Source: Seramator thermalis
Lineage (GTDB): Bacteria; Bacteroidota; Bacteroidia; Bacteroidales; Dysgonomonadaceae
Direction of reading: 5' to 3'
Assembly: GCF_004138125.1 (NCBI RefSeq)
Contig: NZ_RXHS01000002.1
Coordinates: forward strand, 248,001-312,000
DNA length: 64,000 nucleotides
Positions within the stretch are counted from its first letter, which is position 1. The number at the start of each line of letters is the position of its first letter. The notes under the pieces are model-generated. The model had not been told where the DNA came from and made no database searches. It was given only the letters and a program-made list of their open reading frames with translations. Made by a program: the position numbers and the translations under genes. This document shows positions 45,002 through 55,800 of the stretch, one piece after another.

Positions 45002-46677
45002 TGAGTGATAAATTTGTAATTGGATTGGACTATGGAAGTGATTCGGCTCGTGCGTTGGTAGTAAATGCCCGCACGGGGGAAGAACTTGCCTCTTCGGTAA
45101 AATATTATCCGCGATGGACTGCGGGAAAATATTGTGATCCGTCGAAGAATCAATACCGTCAGCATCCGCTTGATTATATCGAGGTGCTGGAAGCGAGCGT
45201 GAAGGAATGCCTGGCGATGTGTCCGGCAGATGTAGCCGAAAATGTGATCGGCATTGCCTTTGACACGACGGGAAGCACACCGGTGTTTACCGACGAAGAA
45301 GGTACTCCGCTGGCCTTGTTGCCTGAGTTTGCCGAGAATCCCAACGCCATGTTCGTGTTGTGGAAAGACCACACGGCCGTGAAGGAAGCGGCCGAGATCA
45401 ACGCGTTGGCCAAACGGTGGGAGATCGATTACACGGCTTATTGCGGCGGGGTCTATTCTTCGGAATGGTACTGGTCGAAAGCGTTGCACATTTTGCGTGA
45501 AGACGAACAGGTGCGGGGCGCGGCTTATTCGATCGTCGAGCACTGCGAATGGATGCCGGCACTGCTTACGGGTGTGAAACGGGCAAAAGATATTGTGCGC
45601 AGCCGTTGTGCCTGCGGACACAAAGCGATGTGGCACGCAAAATGGGGGGGACTGCCGAGCGAGGAGTTCCTGACGGCATTGGATCCGCTTTTGTTGGGTT
45701 TTCGCGACCGGTTGTTCACGGATACCTTCACGGCCGACGTGCCGGTGGGACATCTGACGGAAGAGTGGGCAAAGCGGCTGGGGCTTACCACCGACGTGGT
45801 GGTGGCCGGGGGTGCGTTTGACTGCCACATGGGAGCGGTTGGAGCCGGCATCGAGCCCTATACGATGGTTCGGGTGATCGGCACCTCGACCTGCGACATC
45901 ATGGTGGCTTCCTACGAAGAGATGGGCGATAAGCTCATCGCCGGTATCTGTGGTCAGGTGGATGGCTCGGTGATCCCGGGTATGATCGGACTGGAAGCCG
46001 GACAGTCGGCTTTCGGCGACGTGTATGCCTGGTTTAAGCGGGTGCTGGAATTTCCGCTGCACTGCATCGTATCGCAGAGCACGCTCCTGGACGAGGAAAC
46101 CAAGAAGAAACTGATCAGGGAGACGGTTGACCGGATTATTCCCGCATTGACGGCGGAGGCCGAAAAGCTGACGGACAACGGCAGTACCCTCGTGGTTACG
46201 GATTGGATGAACGGCCGACGTACGCCGTTTGCCAATCAGGAGCTGACGGGAACGATTACGGGTTTGACGCTGGGCAGCTTGGCACCGCAGATTTTCAAGG
46301 CATTGGTTGAGGCTACGGCTTTCGGTTCGAAGGCCATCGTGGAGCAGATGCGCAAGGAAGGGGTACGGATCGACAACATCATCGCTATCGGCGGTATTCC
46401 CTTGAAGTCGCCGTTTGTGATGCAGACCCTGTGCGACGTGTTGAACATGCCGATCAAAGTGTGCCGCACGGAGCAGGCCTGTGCATTGGGCGCAGCCATG
46501 TTTGCCGCTACGGCAGCCGGTTTCTACGAGCGGGTTGAGGATGCCCGGGCTGCGATGAACCCGGGATTCGACCGGGAATATGCACCGGATGCCGCGAATG
46601 CGGAAAAATATGCCGGGTTGTATAAACGGTACCTGGAAATCGGCAATTTTACCGAGAATATCCTTACGAAACATTAA
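45001..46677 (+). CDS. araB: Ribulokinase
   Basis: A 558-residue FGGY-family sugar kinase. It opens FVIGLDYGSDSARALVVNARTGE (ATP site), has IAFDTTGSTPVFTDEEGTPL (substrate loop) and GAFDCHMGAVGAGIEPYTMV. The C-terminal IIAIGGIPLKSPFVMQTLCDVLNMP region holds the adenosine motif. It phosphorylates L-ribulose. It overlaps the araA stop by one base (TAATG). The first 60 bases are about 38% GC like its neighbours, while most of the rest is near 60%, which is odd for this operon. Confidence 0.95.
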   Translation: MSDKFVIGLDYGSDSARALVVNARTGEELASSVKYYPRWTAGKYCDPSKNQYRQHPLDYIEVLEASVKECLAMCPADVAENVIGIAFDTTGSTPVFTDEEGTPLALLPEFAENPNAMFVLWKDHTAVKEAAEINALAKRWEIDYTAYCGGVYSSEWYWSKALHILREDEQVRGAAYSIVEHCEWMPALLTGVKRAKDIVRSRCACGHKAMWHAKWGGLPSEEFLTALDPLLLGFRDRLFTDTFTADVPVGHLTEEWAKRLGLTTDVVVAGGAFDCHMGAVGAGIEPYTMVRVIGTSTCDIMVASYEEMGDKLIAGICGQVDGSVIPGMIGLEAGQSAFGDVYAWFKRVLEFPLHCIVSQSTLLDEETKKKLIRETVDRIIPALTAEAEKLTDNGSTLVVTDWMNGRRTPFANQELTGTITGLTLGSLAPQIFKALVEATAFGSKAIVEQMRKEGVRIDNIIAIGGIPLKSPFVMQTLCDVLNMPIKVCRTEQACALGAAMFAATAAGFYERVEDARAAMNPGFDREYAPDAANAEKYAGLYKRYLEIGNFTENILTKH

Positions 46678-46796
46678 GTATTTATTGGCTATATATATCC
46701 TCCTTTATGAAAGAAAAAGGCAAAATCGGATGGTGTAGTTCAGGGATATAAGTCAATAATTACAAATTACAAATTATGAATGGAAAGGGCAAACCA

Positions 46797-49142
46797 ATGA
46801 AGAACTTCGTTTTGTTAATGGGTATCGCATTATGCATTTTTCCGTTAACGGCACAAACCAGGCAACAGGTCGATTTATTTTCTCTTAATCAAGTTCGGTT
46901 ATTGGACAGCCCTTTTCTTTCTGCTCAACAAACCGACTTGCGGTATTTGCTGGCATTGGAGCCGGATCGGCTGCTGTCGCCTTTTCTGCGTGAGGCCGGA
47001 CTTCAACCCAAGGCGCCTTCGTATCCCAATTGGGAAAATACGGGGTTGGACGGTCATATCGGCGGGCATTACCTTTCGGCATTGTCGATGATGTATGCGG
47101 CGACCGAAGATGCGGAAGTGAAACGGCGGCTGGATTATTTTCTCGATGAGCTGAAACGGTGTCAGGATCATGTAGGTACGGGATTCATCGGAGGAACGCC
47201 GGGAAGTTTGGCGTTGTGGGAAGAGATTAAACGGGGCGATATCCGGGCGGGTTCGTTCGACCTGAACGGCAAATGGGTTCCGCTGTACAATATCCATAAG
47301 ACTTACAACGGTTTACTGGATGCATATATTCATGTCGGGAGTGAACAGGCACGGGATATGTTGGTGAAATATACCGACTGGATGCTGGACATTACGGCGG
47401 GGTTGAGCGACGAACAGATGCAGGAGATGCTGAAGAGCGAGCATGGCGGACTGAACGAGGTGTTTGCTGCGGTTTACGAAATTACCGGCGATAAGAAATA
47501 CCTGCAGTTGGCTCACCGTTTTTCGCACCAAAAAATATTGCGTCCGTTGATACAGGAAAAGGACAGTTTGACGGGTTTGCATGCCAATACACAGATTCCT
47601 AAGGTAATCGGATATAAACGTATTGCCGATAACGAAAACGATGCCGATTGGGACCGTGCAGCCCGTTTCTTCTGGAAAACGGTGACGGAAAACCGCTCGG
47701 TGTGTATCGGAGGAAACAGTGTGCGGGAACATTTCAATCCGCCGGACGATTTCGGTGCGATGATCGAGGATGTGCAGGGGCCAGAGACGTGCAATACCTA
47801 CAACATGTTGCGACTGACGAAGATGCTGTATAAGAGTACACCTGAAGTGTACCTGATGGATTATTACGAGAAGGCGCTGTTTAACCATATTCTTTCGTCG
47901 GAAGAACCGGAACGGGGCGGTTTTGTATATTTTACGCCGATGCGTCCGGGTCATTACCGGGTATATTCACAGCCGGAAACGAGTTTCTGGTGCTGTGTGG
48001 GAACGGGTTTGGAGAATCATGCCAAATACGGCGAATTGATCTATGCGCACGACAAGGATGCGTTGTATGTGAATCTTTTTATTCCTTCGCGTTTGACGTG
48101 GGAGGAAAAGGAGGTTGTTTTTTCGCAGCGTACGCGTTTCCCGTACAACGGAGAGATGAATTTTACGTTTGAAGAGGCGGAGAGTAAAAAGCTGGCATTG
48201 AAACTGCGGATTCCTTCGTGGGTGAAGGAGCCCGAACAAATTGAAGTGTCTGTTAACGGCGAATGGCTTGGCTACGGAGCAGTGACGGGTGAATACTTGA
48301 CACTGGAACGAAAGTGGAAGAAAGGCGACAGCGTGACGTTGCGTCTGCCTATGCAGGTCAACCTGGTGCAGTTGCCCGACAAGAGTCCTTATTATGCTTT
48401 TCAGTATGGTCCGATTGTGTTGGCTGCGCCAATGGGTACGGAGGATCTGAAAGGATTATATGCAGATGACAGCCGAGGGGGGCATATCGCTCACGGGAAG
48501 TTGATTCCCTTGAACGAAATCCCTGCTTTTATCGGCACGCCGGCCGAAATTGAAAGTTCGCTCAGCAGATTGGATAACGAGGGGTTGCGATTCGTTTATA
48601 CAGGGGAGACGTTCCCAGTACGGAAGGACATGGAGTTTATTCCGTTTTATGCGCTGCACAACCAACGTTATCTCATTTATTTTCCGCAGGCCGAGCGCGG
48701 GCAGGATGATGCCTCGCAACAAGCAAGTACCTTATACCAAAACCAATATGACGAAATAGAAAACCGAACACTCGATGTGATTTATCCCGGCGAACAACAG
48801 TCGGAGTCCGACCATTTTATTCGTTACGAAGATTCGGAGACGGGAGACATTAACAACCGGCATTTCAGAAAAGCAAGGGGGTGGTTCGGTTACCGCATGA
48901 AAACAGAAGAGCCGGCTTCTTATCTTGCTATTGTACAACATAAAAATGAGGCAAATCGCTCGCTTATCCTGATCGATGACAAGGAGTTGAGAGGTGAACC
49001 GAAAGTGGAACCGATCGGTGATGATTTTGTGCGGTTGACGTATGCTCTTCCGCCTCTGAAAAGCGGAGAACACACCATTGTTTTTAAACCAGCCGAAGGG
49101 GGAGTAACTTCGTCGGTTTTCGAAATTCGTTTACTGAAATAA
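46797..49142 (+). CDS. GH127-family beta-L-arabinofuranosidase-like (DUF1680)
   Basis: A 781-residue secreted enzyme with a signal peptide (MKNFVLLMGIALCIFPLTAQ). It has the GH127 zinc/thiol site: GPETCNTYNMLRL (near residue 330, with the acid Glu) and SFWCCVGTGLENHAKYGE (near 397-410), whose second Cys matches the nucleophile in known GH127 enzymes. Domain order is an alpha/alpha barrel then two beta sandwiches. Members remove beta-linked L-arabinofuranose. An ATG seven codons earlier (46776) is possible, but the later start gives the better signal peptide. It follows araB, separated by 119 bases. Confidence 0.9.
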   Translation: MKNFVLLMGIALCIFPLTAQTRQQVDLFSLNQVRLLDSPFLSAQQTDLRYLLALEPDRLLSPFLREAGLQPKAPSYPNWENTGLDGHIGGHYLSALSMMYAATEDAEVKRRLDYFLDELKRCQDHVGTGFIGGTPGSLALWEEIKRGDIRAGSFDLNGKWVPLYNIHKTYNGLLDAYIHVGSEQARDMLVKYTDWMLDITAGLSDEQMQEMLKSEHGGLNEVFAAVYEITGDKKYLQLAHRFSHQKILRPLIQEKDSLTGLHANTQIPKVIGYKRIADNENDADWDRAARFFWKTVTENRSVCIGGNSVREHFNPPDDFGAMIEDVQGPETCNTYNMLRLTKMLYKSTPEVYLMDYYEKALFNHILSSEEPERGGFVYFTPMRPGHYRVYSQPETSFWCCVGTGLENHAKYGELIYAHDKDALYVNLFIPSRLTWEEKEVVFSQRTRFPYNGEMNFTFEEAESKKLALKLRIPSWVKEPEQIEVSVNGEWLGYGAVTGEYLTLERKWKKGDSVTLRLPMQVNLVQLPDKSPYYAFQYGPIVLAAPMGTEDLKGLYADDSRGGHIAHGKLIPLNEIPAFIGTPAEIESSLSRLDNEGLRFVYTGETFPVRKDMEFIPFYALHNQRYLIYFPQAERGQDDASQQASTLYQNQYDEIENRTLDVIYPGEQQSESDHFIRYEDSETGDINNRHFRKARGWFGYRMKTEEPASYLAIVQHKNEANRSLILIDDKELRGEPKVEPIGDDFVRLTYALPPLKSGEHTIVFKPAEGGVTSSVFEIRLLK

Positions 49143-49154
49143 AAAAACGCGATA

Positions 49155-51119
49155 ATGAGATGTTTTTATTCGTTACTGTTATGCATTTTCTTTGTTGAGA
49201 GCATGGTTGCGCAAGAGGTGTGCAGTCCCGACGGTGGGCTGAAAGTGAAATTAATGCAAGAAGAGGGGACAGTGCGGTATGAGGTGGAATATCGCGGTAA
49301 AACCTTGCTGGAGCCTTCGCCGCTAGGACTGGAGACTTCGATCGGCGATTTTTCGTCCGGTCTGCATCCTGTCGGCAGTGTGATGCGGAAAGTGGACGAA
49401 ACGTATGCATTGCCTCACGGCAAAGTAAGTCGGGTGCACTATGTGTCTAACGAACTTACAGCCACTTACATCAACGCCGCCAACGATTCACTGGATGTGA
49501 TTTTCCGGGTGGGCAATAACGATATTTCGTTTGCTTACCGCATCCGCTCGAAGGACAAGTGTCGTTGTACGATTTACCGCGAACGAACGGGGTTCGATTT
49601 TCCTGCCGGTACCACCACCTTTATCACGCCGCAGGCGCCTGCGGGCAGCGGTTGGATGAAATCAAAACCGAGTTATGAAGAAGAATATACGGTGGAAGAG
49701 CCGGTGGGAACCCCTTCGCGGTACGGATTGGGATACACTTTTCCGGCGTTGTTTCATGTGGGGAACGACGGATGGGTGCTGGTTTCGGAAACAGGTGTGA
49801 GCAGCAAGTATGCCGGAACGCGATTGAGCGAGGGAACGGACGACGGGTTGTACACTGTTGAGTTTCCGATGAAAGGAGAAAACGGCGGGATAGGCGACAC
49901 TACCGTTACTGCTGCCTTGCCGTTGTTGACATCGTGGAAAACCCTGACGGTGGGTGAAACGTTGAAGCCGATCGTGGAGACCACCTCGGCATGTAACGGA
50001 ATAGAACCGCTGTACGAGCCTTCGCAGTATTATGTACTTGGCCGCAGCACGTGGAGCTGGATCTTGTGGCAGGACGCAAGCTGCAACTACAGGGATCAGC
50101 AAACGTTTATCGATCTGGCAGCGGCGATGGGCTACGAATACATTCTGATCGATGCACTGTGGGATAAGCAGATCGGGTACGAGAACATGCCGTCGCTGAT
50201 TGCCTATGCACAGTCGAAGGGTGTGGATGTCATCTTGTGGTACAATTCCAACGGGACATGGAACGATGCGCCGCAAGGACCGAAGCACAAAATGGATACG
50301 GCTCCTGCCCGGCGGAAAGAGATGGAATGGATGAAGAAGCTGGGAGTGAAGGGAATTAAGGTGGATTTCTTTGGCGGCGACAAACAGGCGACGATGAAGC
50401 TGTATGAGGATATTTTGACTGATGCCGACCGTTATGGTTTGTTTGTCAACTTTCACGGCACGACCTTGCCGCGAGGGTGGGAGCGGATGTATCCCAATCA
50501 TTTCACGAGCGAGGCGACCCTGGCTTCGGAGAACCTGGTTTTCAGTCAGGATTTTGCCGACAAGGAGGCATTGGTGAGCACGATTTTGCCGTTTACGCGC
50601 AATGCGGTGGCGGCGATGGATTTCGGTCCGGTGTTTTTTAATCGTCAGTTTTCGAAGGACGACAGTTACGGCAATTACCGCAGGACGACGGATGCATTTC
50701 AGGTGGCAACGGCGGTACTGTATCAGTCGCCCTTGCAGCATTTCGGCATTACGCCGAACAACTTGGAGGAGCAGCCCGACTATGTGCTCGATTTCATGAA
50801 AAAAGTGCCTGTGGTGTGGGATGAGACGCGTTTTGTGGACGGTTATCCCGGCAAGTTTTGCGTGATTGCCCGACGGGCAGGCGATAAATGGTACGTTGCC
50901 GCTACTCATGCCGATCATCGGCCCAAGGAACTCACGTTGTCGCTGCCGTGGCTGGCAGGGAGGCAGGTGAAACTCCTTTACGACAAGGACGACCGAACGG
51001 CTGGTTTGAAAACGGCGACTGTGGATAAAATGGGGAATTTGACGATCAAGATGCAGTCTTTGGGTGGGGCTGTGATATATACGGAGTTAATGCCAATACC
51101 AATACCAATGGAGCGGTGA
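49155..51119 (+). CDS. GH97 family glycoside hydrolase, retaining type
   Basis: A 654-residue secreted enzyme (MRCFYSLLLCIFFVESMVAQ signal). The N-terminal beta domain starts VCSPDGGLKVKLMQEEGTVRYEV. The barrel has ILIDALWDKQIGYENMPSL and KGIKVDFFGGDKQATMKLYE, in which the Asp (near residue 403) fits the nucleophile of the retaining GH97 group. That group includes alpha-galactosidases and beta-L-arabinopyranosidases, from general knowledge; the neighbours favour arabinose. The end, MPIPIPMER, encoded by three tandem CCAATA-like hexamers, is unlike the family end. High GC, about 60% in parts. Confidence 0.88.
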   Translation: MRCFYSLLLCIFFVESMVAQEVCSPDGGLKVKLMQEEGTVRYEVEYRGKTLLEPSPLGLETSIGDFSSGLHPVGSVMRKVDETYALPHGKVSRVHYVSNELTATYINAANDSLDVIFRVGNNDISFAYRIRSKDKCRCTIYRERTGFDFPAGTTTFITPQAPAGSGWMKSKPSYEEEYTVEEPVGTPSRYGLGYTFPALFHVGNDGWVLVSETGVSSKYAGTRLSEGTDDGLYTVEFPMKGENGGIGDTTVTAALPLLTSWKTLTVGETLKPIVETTSACNGIEPLYEPSQYYVLGRSTWSWILWQDASCNYRDQQTFIDLAAAMGYEYILIDALWDKQIGYENMPSLIAYAQSKGVDVILWYNSNGTWNDAPQGPKHKMDTAPARRKEMEWMKKLGVKGIKVDFFGGDKQATMKLYEDILTDADRYGLFVNFHGTTLPRGWERMYPNHFTSEATLASENLVFSQDFADKEALVSTILPFTRNAVAAMDFGPVFFNRQFSKDDSYGNYRRTTDAFQVATAVLYQSPLQHFGITPNNLEEQPDYVLDFMKKVPVVWDETRFVDGYPGKFCVIARRAGDKWYVAATHADHRPKELTLSLPWLAGRQVKLLYDKDDRTAGLKTATVDKMGNLTIKMQSLGGAVIYTELMPIPIPMER

Positions 51120-51178
51120 TTCAAATAACCCTAGAAGAATATGAGCGATTGAAAAAATACTGTAAACAGGAAAGATAA
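51116..51178 (+). pseudogene. Possible relic ORF between GH97 and GH51
   Basis: A 20-codon frame starting at a GTG that overlaps the GH97 stop, reading [20 protein letters not shown]. The peptide looks like part of a helical DNA-binding or antitoxin-like protein, but no family is recognised and it is very short. The GH97 end here consists of repeated CCAATA units, suggesting an old rearrangement. Confidence 0.25.
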
Positions 51179-51186
51179 ATCAATAA

Positions 51187-51203
51187 AATACCAAATTGGT
51201 ATT
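51187..51203. promoter_or_regulatory. Palindrome upstream of the GH51 gene
   Basis: AATACCAA, one base and TTGGTATT form a perfect inverted repeat 16 bases before the GH51 ATG. The word AATACCAA also occurs within the hexamer repeat at 51093-51110. Possibly an operator or a remnant of a mobile element end. Confidence 0.35.
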
Positions 51204-51218
51204 AAATCAGAATTAAAA

Positions 51219-52763
51219 ATGAGAAAGACAAGTGTGTTGAGTTTAATGGTAATGTTTTCTGTTGCACTGTTTGCGCAGCAGAAGTCGGTAATTCGGGTCT
51301 ATCCCGACAAAGGTGAACAAGTGATTCACAAAGAGATTTACGGCCAGTTTGCCGAACACCTGGGTCGGTGTATTTACGGTGGAATATGGGTTGGCGAAGA
51401 TTCTCCCATTCCCAACATCAACGGTTACCGCAAAGATGTGTTTGAAGCCCTGAAAGAATTGCAGGTACCCGTAATCCGTTGGCCGGGCGGGTGCTTTGCC
51501 GACGAATATCATTGGATGGACGGCATAGGTCCACGTGAACAACGTCCCAAACTGGTGAATACCAACTGGGGAGGAACGGTGGAAGACAACAGTTTTGGCA
51601 CGCACGAATTCCTGAATTTGTGTGAGATGTTGGGATGCGAACCCTATATCAGCGGGAATGTGGGTAGCGGAACGGTGGAAGAACTGGCAAAATGGGTGGA
51701 ATACATGACATCGGATGCCGAGTCGGAGATGACGGCATTGCGCCGCAAGAACGGGCGAGAGAAGCCTTGGAAAGTGAAATATATCGGTGTGGGCAACGAA
51801 AGCTGGGGTTGCGGAGGAAACATGACTCCCGAGTTTTACTCGGATATGTACCGGCGTTACCAGACCTATTGCCGCAATTACGGCGAAAATCGGTTGTACA
51901 AGGTGGCCAGTGGTGCGAGTGATTACGATTACAACTGGACAGAGGTGCTGATGAAAAATGCCGGTCGTCACATGAACGGCTTGTCGCTGCATTATTATAC
52001 CGTTCACAGATGGGATAACAAGGGTTCGGCCACGCAGTTTACAGTGGATGATTATTACCGGACGCTGGGCAAGGCGCTGGAAATCGAGCAAGTGCTGAAG
52101 AATCATATTGCCATCATGGACAAATACGATCCACGTAAGAGAATCGGTTTATTGGTAGACGAATGGGGAACTTGGTGGGATGAAGAACCGGGTACGGTGC
52201 GTGGACATCTGTATCAGCAGAATACGTTGCGCGATGCTTTTGTGGCTGCGCTCACGTTGGATGTTTTCCATAAATATACCGACCGTGTGGTGATGGCCAA
52301 TATTGCCCAGATGGTGAACGTATTGCAGGCGATGATTCTGACCGACGACAAAGGGGGAATGGTGTTGACGCCAACCTATCACGTTTTCCGTATGTATAAG
52401 GTGCATCAGGATGCCACGTATCTGCCTTTCGATTTGATATGCGGTAAAAAGATGGTGGAAGAGAACCGAGTTGTGCCGATGATTAGCGCCACGGCTTCGC
52501 GCGACAAGAAGGGTGTGATTCATCTTTCCCTCTCGAACGTGGATGCCGATAACAGTCAGGAAATTACCGTGGAATTACCCGGATTGAAGGGAAGAAAAGT
52601 TTCCGGAGAGATTTTGACGGCGGCTAATCTGACCGACCACAATACGTTTGAGAGCCCGAATATGGTGAAACCGGCCGCATTTAACGGTGCAAAAATAGTA
52701 GGCGAAGGCGCACTGACGGTGAACCTTCCTGCAAAATCCATCGTTACGTTGGAAATCAAATGA
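51219..52763 (+). CDS. GH51 family alpha-L-arabinofuranosidase
   Basis: A 514-residue secreted enzyme ([20 protein letters not shown] signal). The barrel shows [27 protein letters not shown], the acid/base Glu in [13 protein letters not shown] (near 194), and the nucleophile Glu in [15 protein letters not shown] (near 315). A C-terminal beta domain (residues 410-514) follows. It releases terminal L-arabinofuranose from arabinan or arabinoxylan side chains. It is the last plus-strand gene before the convergent sensor. Confidence 0.95.
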   Translation: MRKTSVLSLMVMFSVALFAQQKSVIRVYPDKGEQVIHKEIYGQFAEHLGRCIYGGIWVGEDSPIPNINGYRKDVFEALKELQVPVIRWPGGCFADEYHWMDGIGPREQRPKLVNTNWGGTVEDNSFGTHEFLNLCEMLGCEPYISGNVGSGTVEELAKWVEYMTSDAESEMTALRRKNGREKPWKVKYIGVGNESWGCGGNMTPEFYSDMYRRYQTYCRNYGENRLYKVASGASDYDYNWTEVLMKNAGRHMNGLSLHYYTVHRWDNKGSATQFTVDDYYRTLGKALEIEQVLKNHIAIMDKYDPRKRIGLLVDEWGTWWDEEPGTVRGHLYQQNTLRDAFVAALTLDVFHKYTDRVVMANIAQMVNVLQAMILTDDKGGMVLTPTYHVFRMYKVHQDATYLPFDLICGKKMVEENRVVPMISATASRDKKGVIHLSLSNVDADNSQEITVELPGLKGRKVSGEILTAANLTDHNTFESPNMVKPAAFNGAKIVGEGALTVNLPAKSIVTLEIK

Positions 52764-52796
52764 GGTAGGGTTTTTATCTCGGCTTTTTAGATTCAA

Positions 52797-52860
52797 GGCT
52801 GCATTTTCTCGTACAGGCACGTCTGCTTGCAAAACGACGGGAAGATGCAGCCGGTTTTTT
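52797..52860. terminator. Terminator hairpin between GH51 and the hybrid sensor gene
   Basis: GGCTGCATTTTC (52797-52808) pairs with GAAGATGCAGCC (52841-52852) across twelve bases with one G-U. A smaller inner stem lies in the loop (TCGT and ACGA), and GGTTTTTT follows on the plus strand. It separates convergent genes. Confidence 0.8.
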
Positions 52861-52868
52861 CGTTTAAT

Positions 52869-55800
52869 TTACGGTTTTCCTGTTTCAACCTGTTCTCCCT
52901 TTGACTCGTTCTTGATGGTGAATTTTTCCATATACTCGCTTGGAAGCATGTCAAATTCTTTTTTGAAGCAGGCGCTGAAATATTTGGGATCGTTGAATCC
53001 TACGCTGTATGCCAATTCTGAGATTCGGATGCTTTGGGTGTCTTCCATAATTTTGCAGGCAGCTTTCAGGCGGATGTTACGGATGAAAGCCGAGGTATTG
53101 AGCCCGGTGAGCGATTTGAGTTTGTTGTAGAGCGTGGATTTGCTGGTTCCCATCTCTTTCACGAATTGTGTCTGATCGAACTCGACATCGTCGAGATGGC
53201 GGTAAACACAATCGATGGCTTTTTGAATAAACTGCTTATCGATACTGGTATAGTTGAGGTCTTTCAACTCGAAAAACACCTGATTTTTGAAATCGCCGGC
53301 CATTCTTTCCCTGTTTTTCAGCAGGTTCTTGATTCGTGCATACAATACGCTCAAGTTGAATGGTTTGCTGATGAATGCGTCGGCGCCCGATTCGTAGGCT
53401 TCGGCTTTATCCTCCTCCTTATTTTTGGCTGTGAGCAAAATGATGGGAATGTGACTGTATTCGATGGTACTCTTGACGAACCGGCACAATTCGATGCCGT
53501 CCATTTCGGGCATCATGATATCGGAGATGATGAGTTCCACCGTTTCGTTTTCGATAATAGAGACGGCCTCTTTGCCGTTTTCTGCCGTGAGTACGTTGTA
53601 TTCTTTACCCAGCAGGCGTACCATGAGTTGCAGCAACTCTTCATTGTCTTCGACCACCAGCAGCGTAGGCGCTTGTAATTTGTTTTTGGAGTCTGTGCTC
53701 TCGGAAACAGCTGTGGTTTGAGCCGGATTATTTGTGCGTTCTTCATCGATGACGGCGGTCGGCTCTTCTTCTATTTCAGAAGAGTTGAAATATGATTTTT
53801 CGATGGGGAAAGTGAGATAGAAGGTACAGCCTTTGTCTTTTTCACTTTCTACCCGGATATCGCCATAGTGGAGATTGACCAGGTCTTTGGTGAGCGATAA
53901 TCCGATTCCTGTTCCGGTGGTATTGAAGCGGCGGTAATCGCCTTCGTAGAAACGGGTGAACAGATTTTTTTGATCTTCGGCCGAGATGCCGCAGCCGTTG
54001 TCTTTGACGGATAGAAGAACATAGTCGCGATTATTGTTTTTGTAAGCGAGATTTACCTGAATAAATCCGTCCTCCGGCGTATATTTGGCCGCATTGGAGA
54101 TGAGATTGTAGAGCATTTTGTCTATTTTGTCGGGATCAAAATAACCGGAGATGTTTTCGGGATTGCTCACAAAAGAGAGGTGTATTTTTTTCTTTTTGAT
54201 TAAAGGGCGAAAGCTTTCGGTTTTTGTTCTTACGAAATCCGAAAGATTACCATACGATACACGCAAGCGGAGATTGCCGCTTTCGGCTTTACGAAATTCC
54301 AGTATTTGCTGAAAGAGGCGCATCAGGCGGGAGATGTTTTGTGTGATGACGGTGAAAATGTCGTCGGAGCGGGGCGTAGTCATCTTCAATTCGTCTACCG
54401 ATGCCGAAATAATGGTCAATGGCGTGAGAAATTCGTGCGTGATGTTGGTGAAAAACTGCAGTTTGGTCTGATTGAGTTCTTCGGCTTTAGCCTGCTCCAT
54501 CTGTTTCAGTTGCAGTTTGTTTTTCAGCCGGATGCGGTTGCGTATATTAAGGTAAATGAGCCAGCCAATCGTGAGCGTGATTACAACGTAAAGGGTGAAT
54601 GCCCACCATGTGAGCCAGAAAGGGGGAAGCACCTTAACGGAAATTTGTTGGATTTCGTTGTTCCAGATGCCGTTTTGTGAGGTTGCTTTCAGCATGAAAG
54701 TATAATTGCCGGGTGACAGGTTGTTGTAGTAAGCGAAATGCCTTTTCGAATCGGTATATTGCCATTCTTTATCGAATCCGTCGAGTTTGTAGGCATATCG
54801 GGTGAGTTCGGGATTGCGATAGCTCAAGGAAGCAAACTCGATGCTGAAATTGTTGTATTTGTGCGGAATGATGAGACGTTTCGTATAGGGAGGCATTTGT
54901 TCCAGTATTTTTTCCCTTTCTTTTTCCTGCATATCGGAAACGGATCGATTGAATATTTTGATGTCGGTTATGAAAAAAGGGCTTTCGACCACAGCATGTT
55001 TTATAAGTTCGGGTGAGAAGCCGATAAAACCTTTGTAGCTGCCGAAAAAAAGTTCGCCGTCGTGATTAAATGAAGATTTGGGAATGAAAAAATTGTCTTG
55101 AAGTCCATCGGCGGTGGTATAGATGCGGAAAGAATCCAATTCGGCTTCAGGGTTGAAAGAGAGTTTGATCAATCCCTTGTTGGTTCCCAGCCAGAGATTG
55201 CCTTCGCGATCTTCTTCAATGCTTCCCACCATGTCGCCGAGTATGTTGTGGGGCGGATTTTTCCCGATAAAGGAATCTGTTTTTTCATCATACAGAAACA
55301 GTCCGCCGTTTTCGGTACCTGCCCAAAGGCGGTTGAGTTTATCGAGATGAAGGCAGAGCACGCTGTTGGTTGAAATGTTTTGCTTTTCGAAGCAGTAATT
55401 TTTACAGGTGATGTGCTGCATCGAGGCAAAATCTCCCGTTAGCCGGATTAACCCGTAGTTGATGGTAGCCAGCCAGATATTATGATTCGGGTCTTCGAGG
55501 ATATCTTTCACATAGCATTGGGAGAGGTTTTGGTCTTCCACGATCAGATCGTTCAAGGTGAATCCGTTGCCGTCGGGCAGCAAAACGCCCACGCCGGTTT
55601 GCGTTCCTATCCAGCAATTGGCGTGACTGTCTTCGTAGAGCGAAATGATGCGGTCTTCTTTGATGAAAGAGCTGTTGGCATAAGTGAATTGCCGACAGGG
55701 CACGCCTTTGCGGTAGCTGTAAAGTCCGTTGCCGTAGGAAGCGAACAGGATTTCGCCGTTTTTTCGTTGAAGAATATCGTAAATGGTAGCATATCCCATG

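Noticed and set aside
44974-46674. A 566-codon open frame on the minus strand covering the whole of araB
   Set aside because: It mirrors the GC-rich codon pattern of araB, shows no family motif, is rich in His, Arg and Gln, and the plus-strand ribulokinase is complete.
49662-50918. A 418-codon minus-strand open frame within GH97
   Set aside because: It is the antisense of a GC-rich gene, has no domain or signal, and GH97 motifs are intact on the plus strand.
53034-53678. Plus-strand open frames over the hybrid sensor gene
   Set aside because: They are antisense to the receiver and HTH domains and have no recognisable features of their own.
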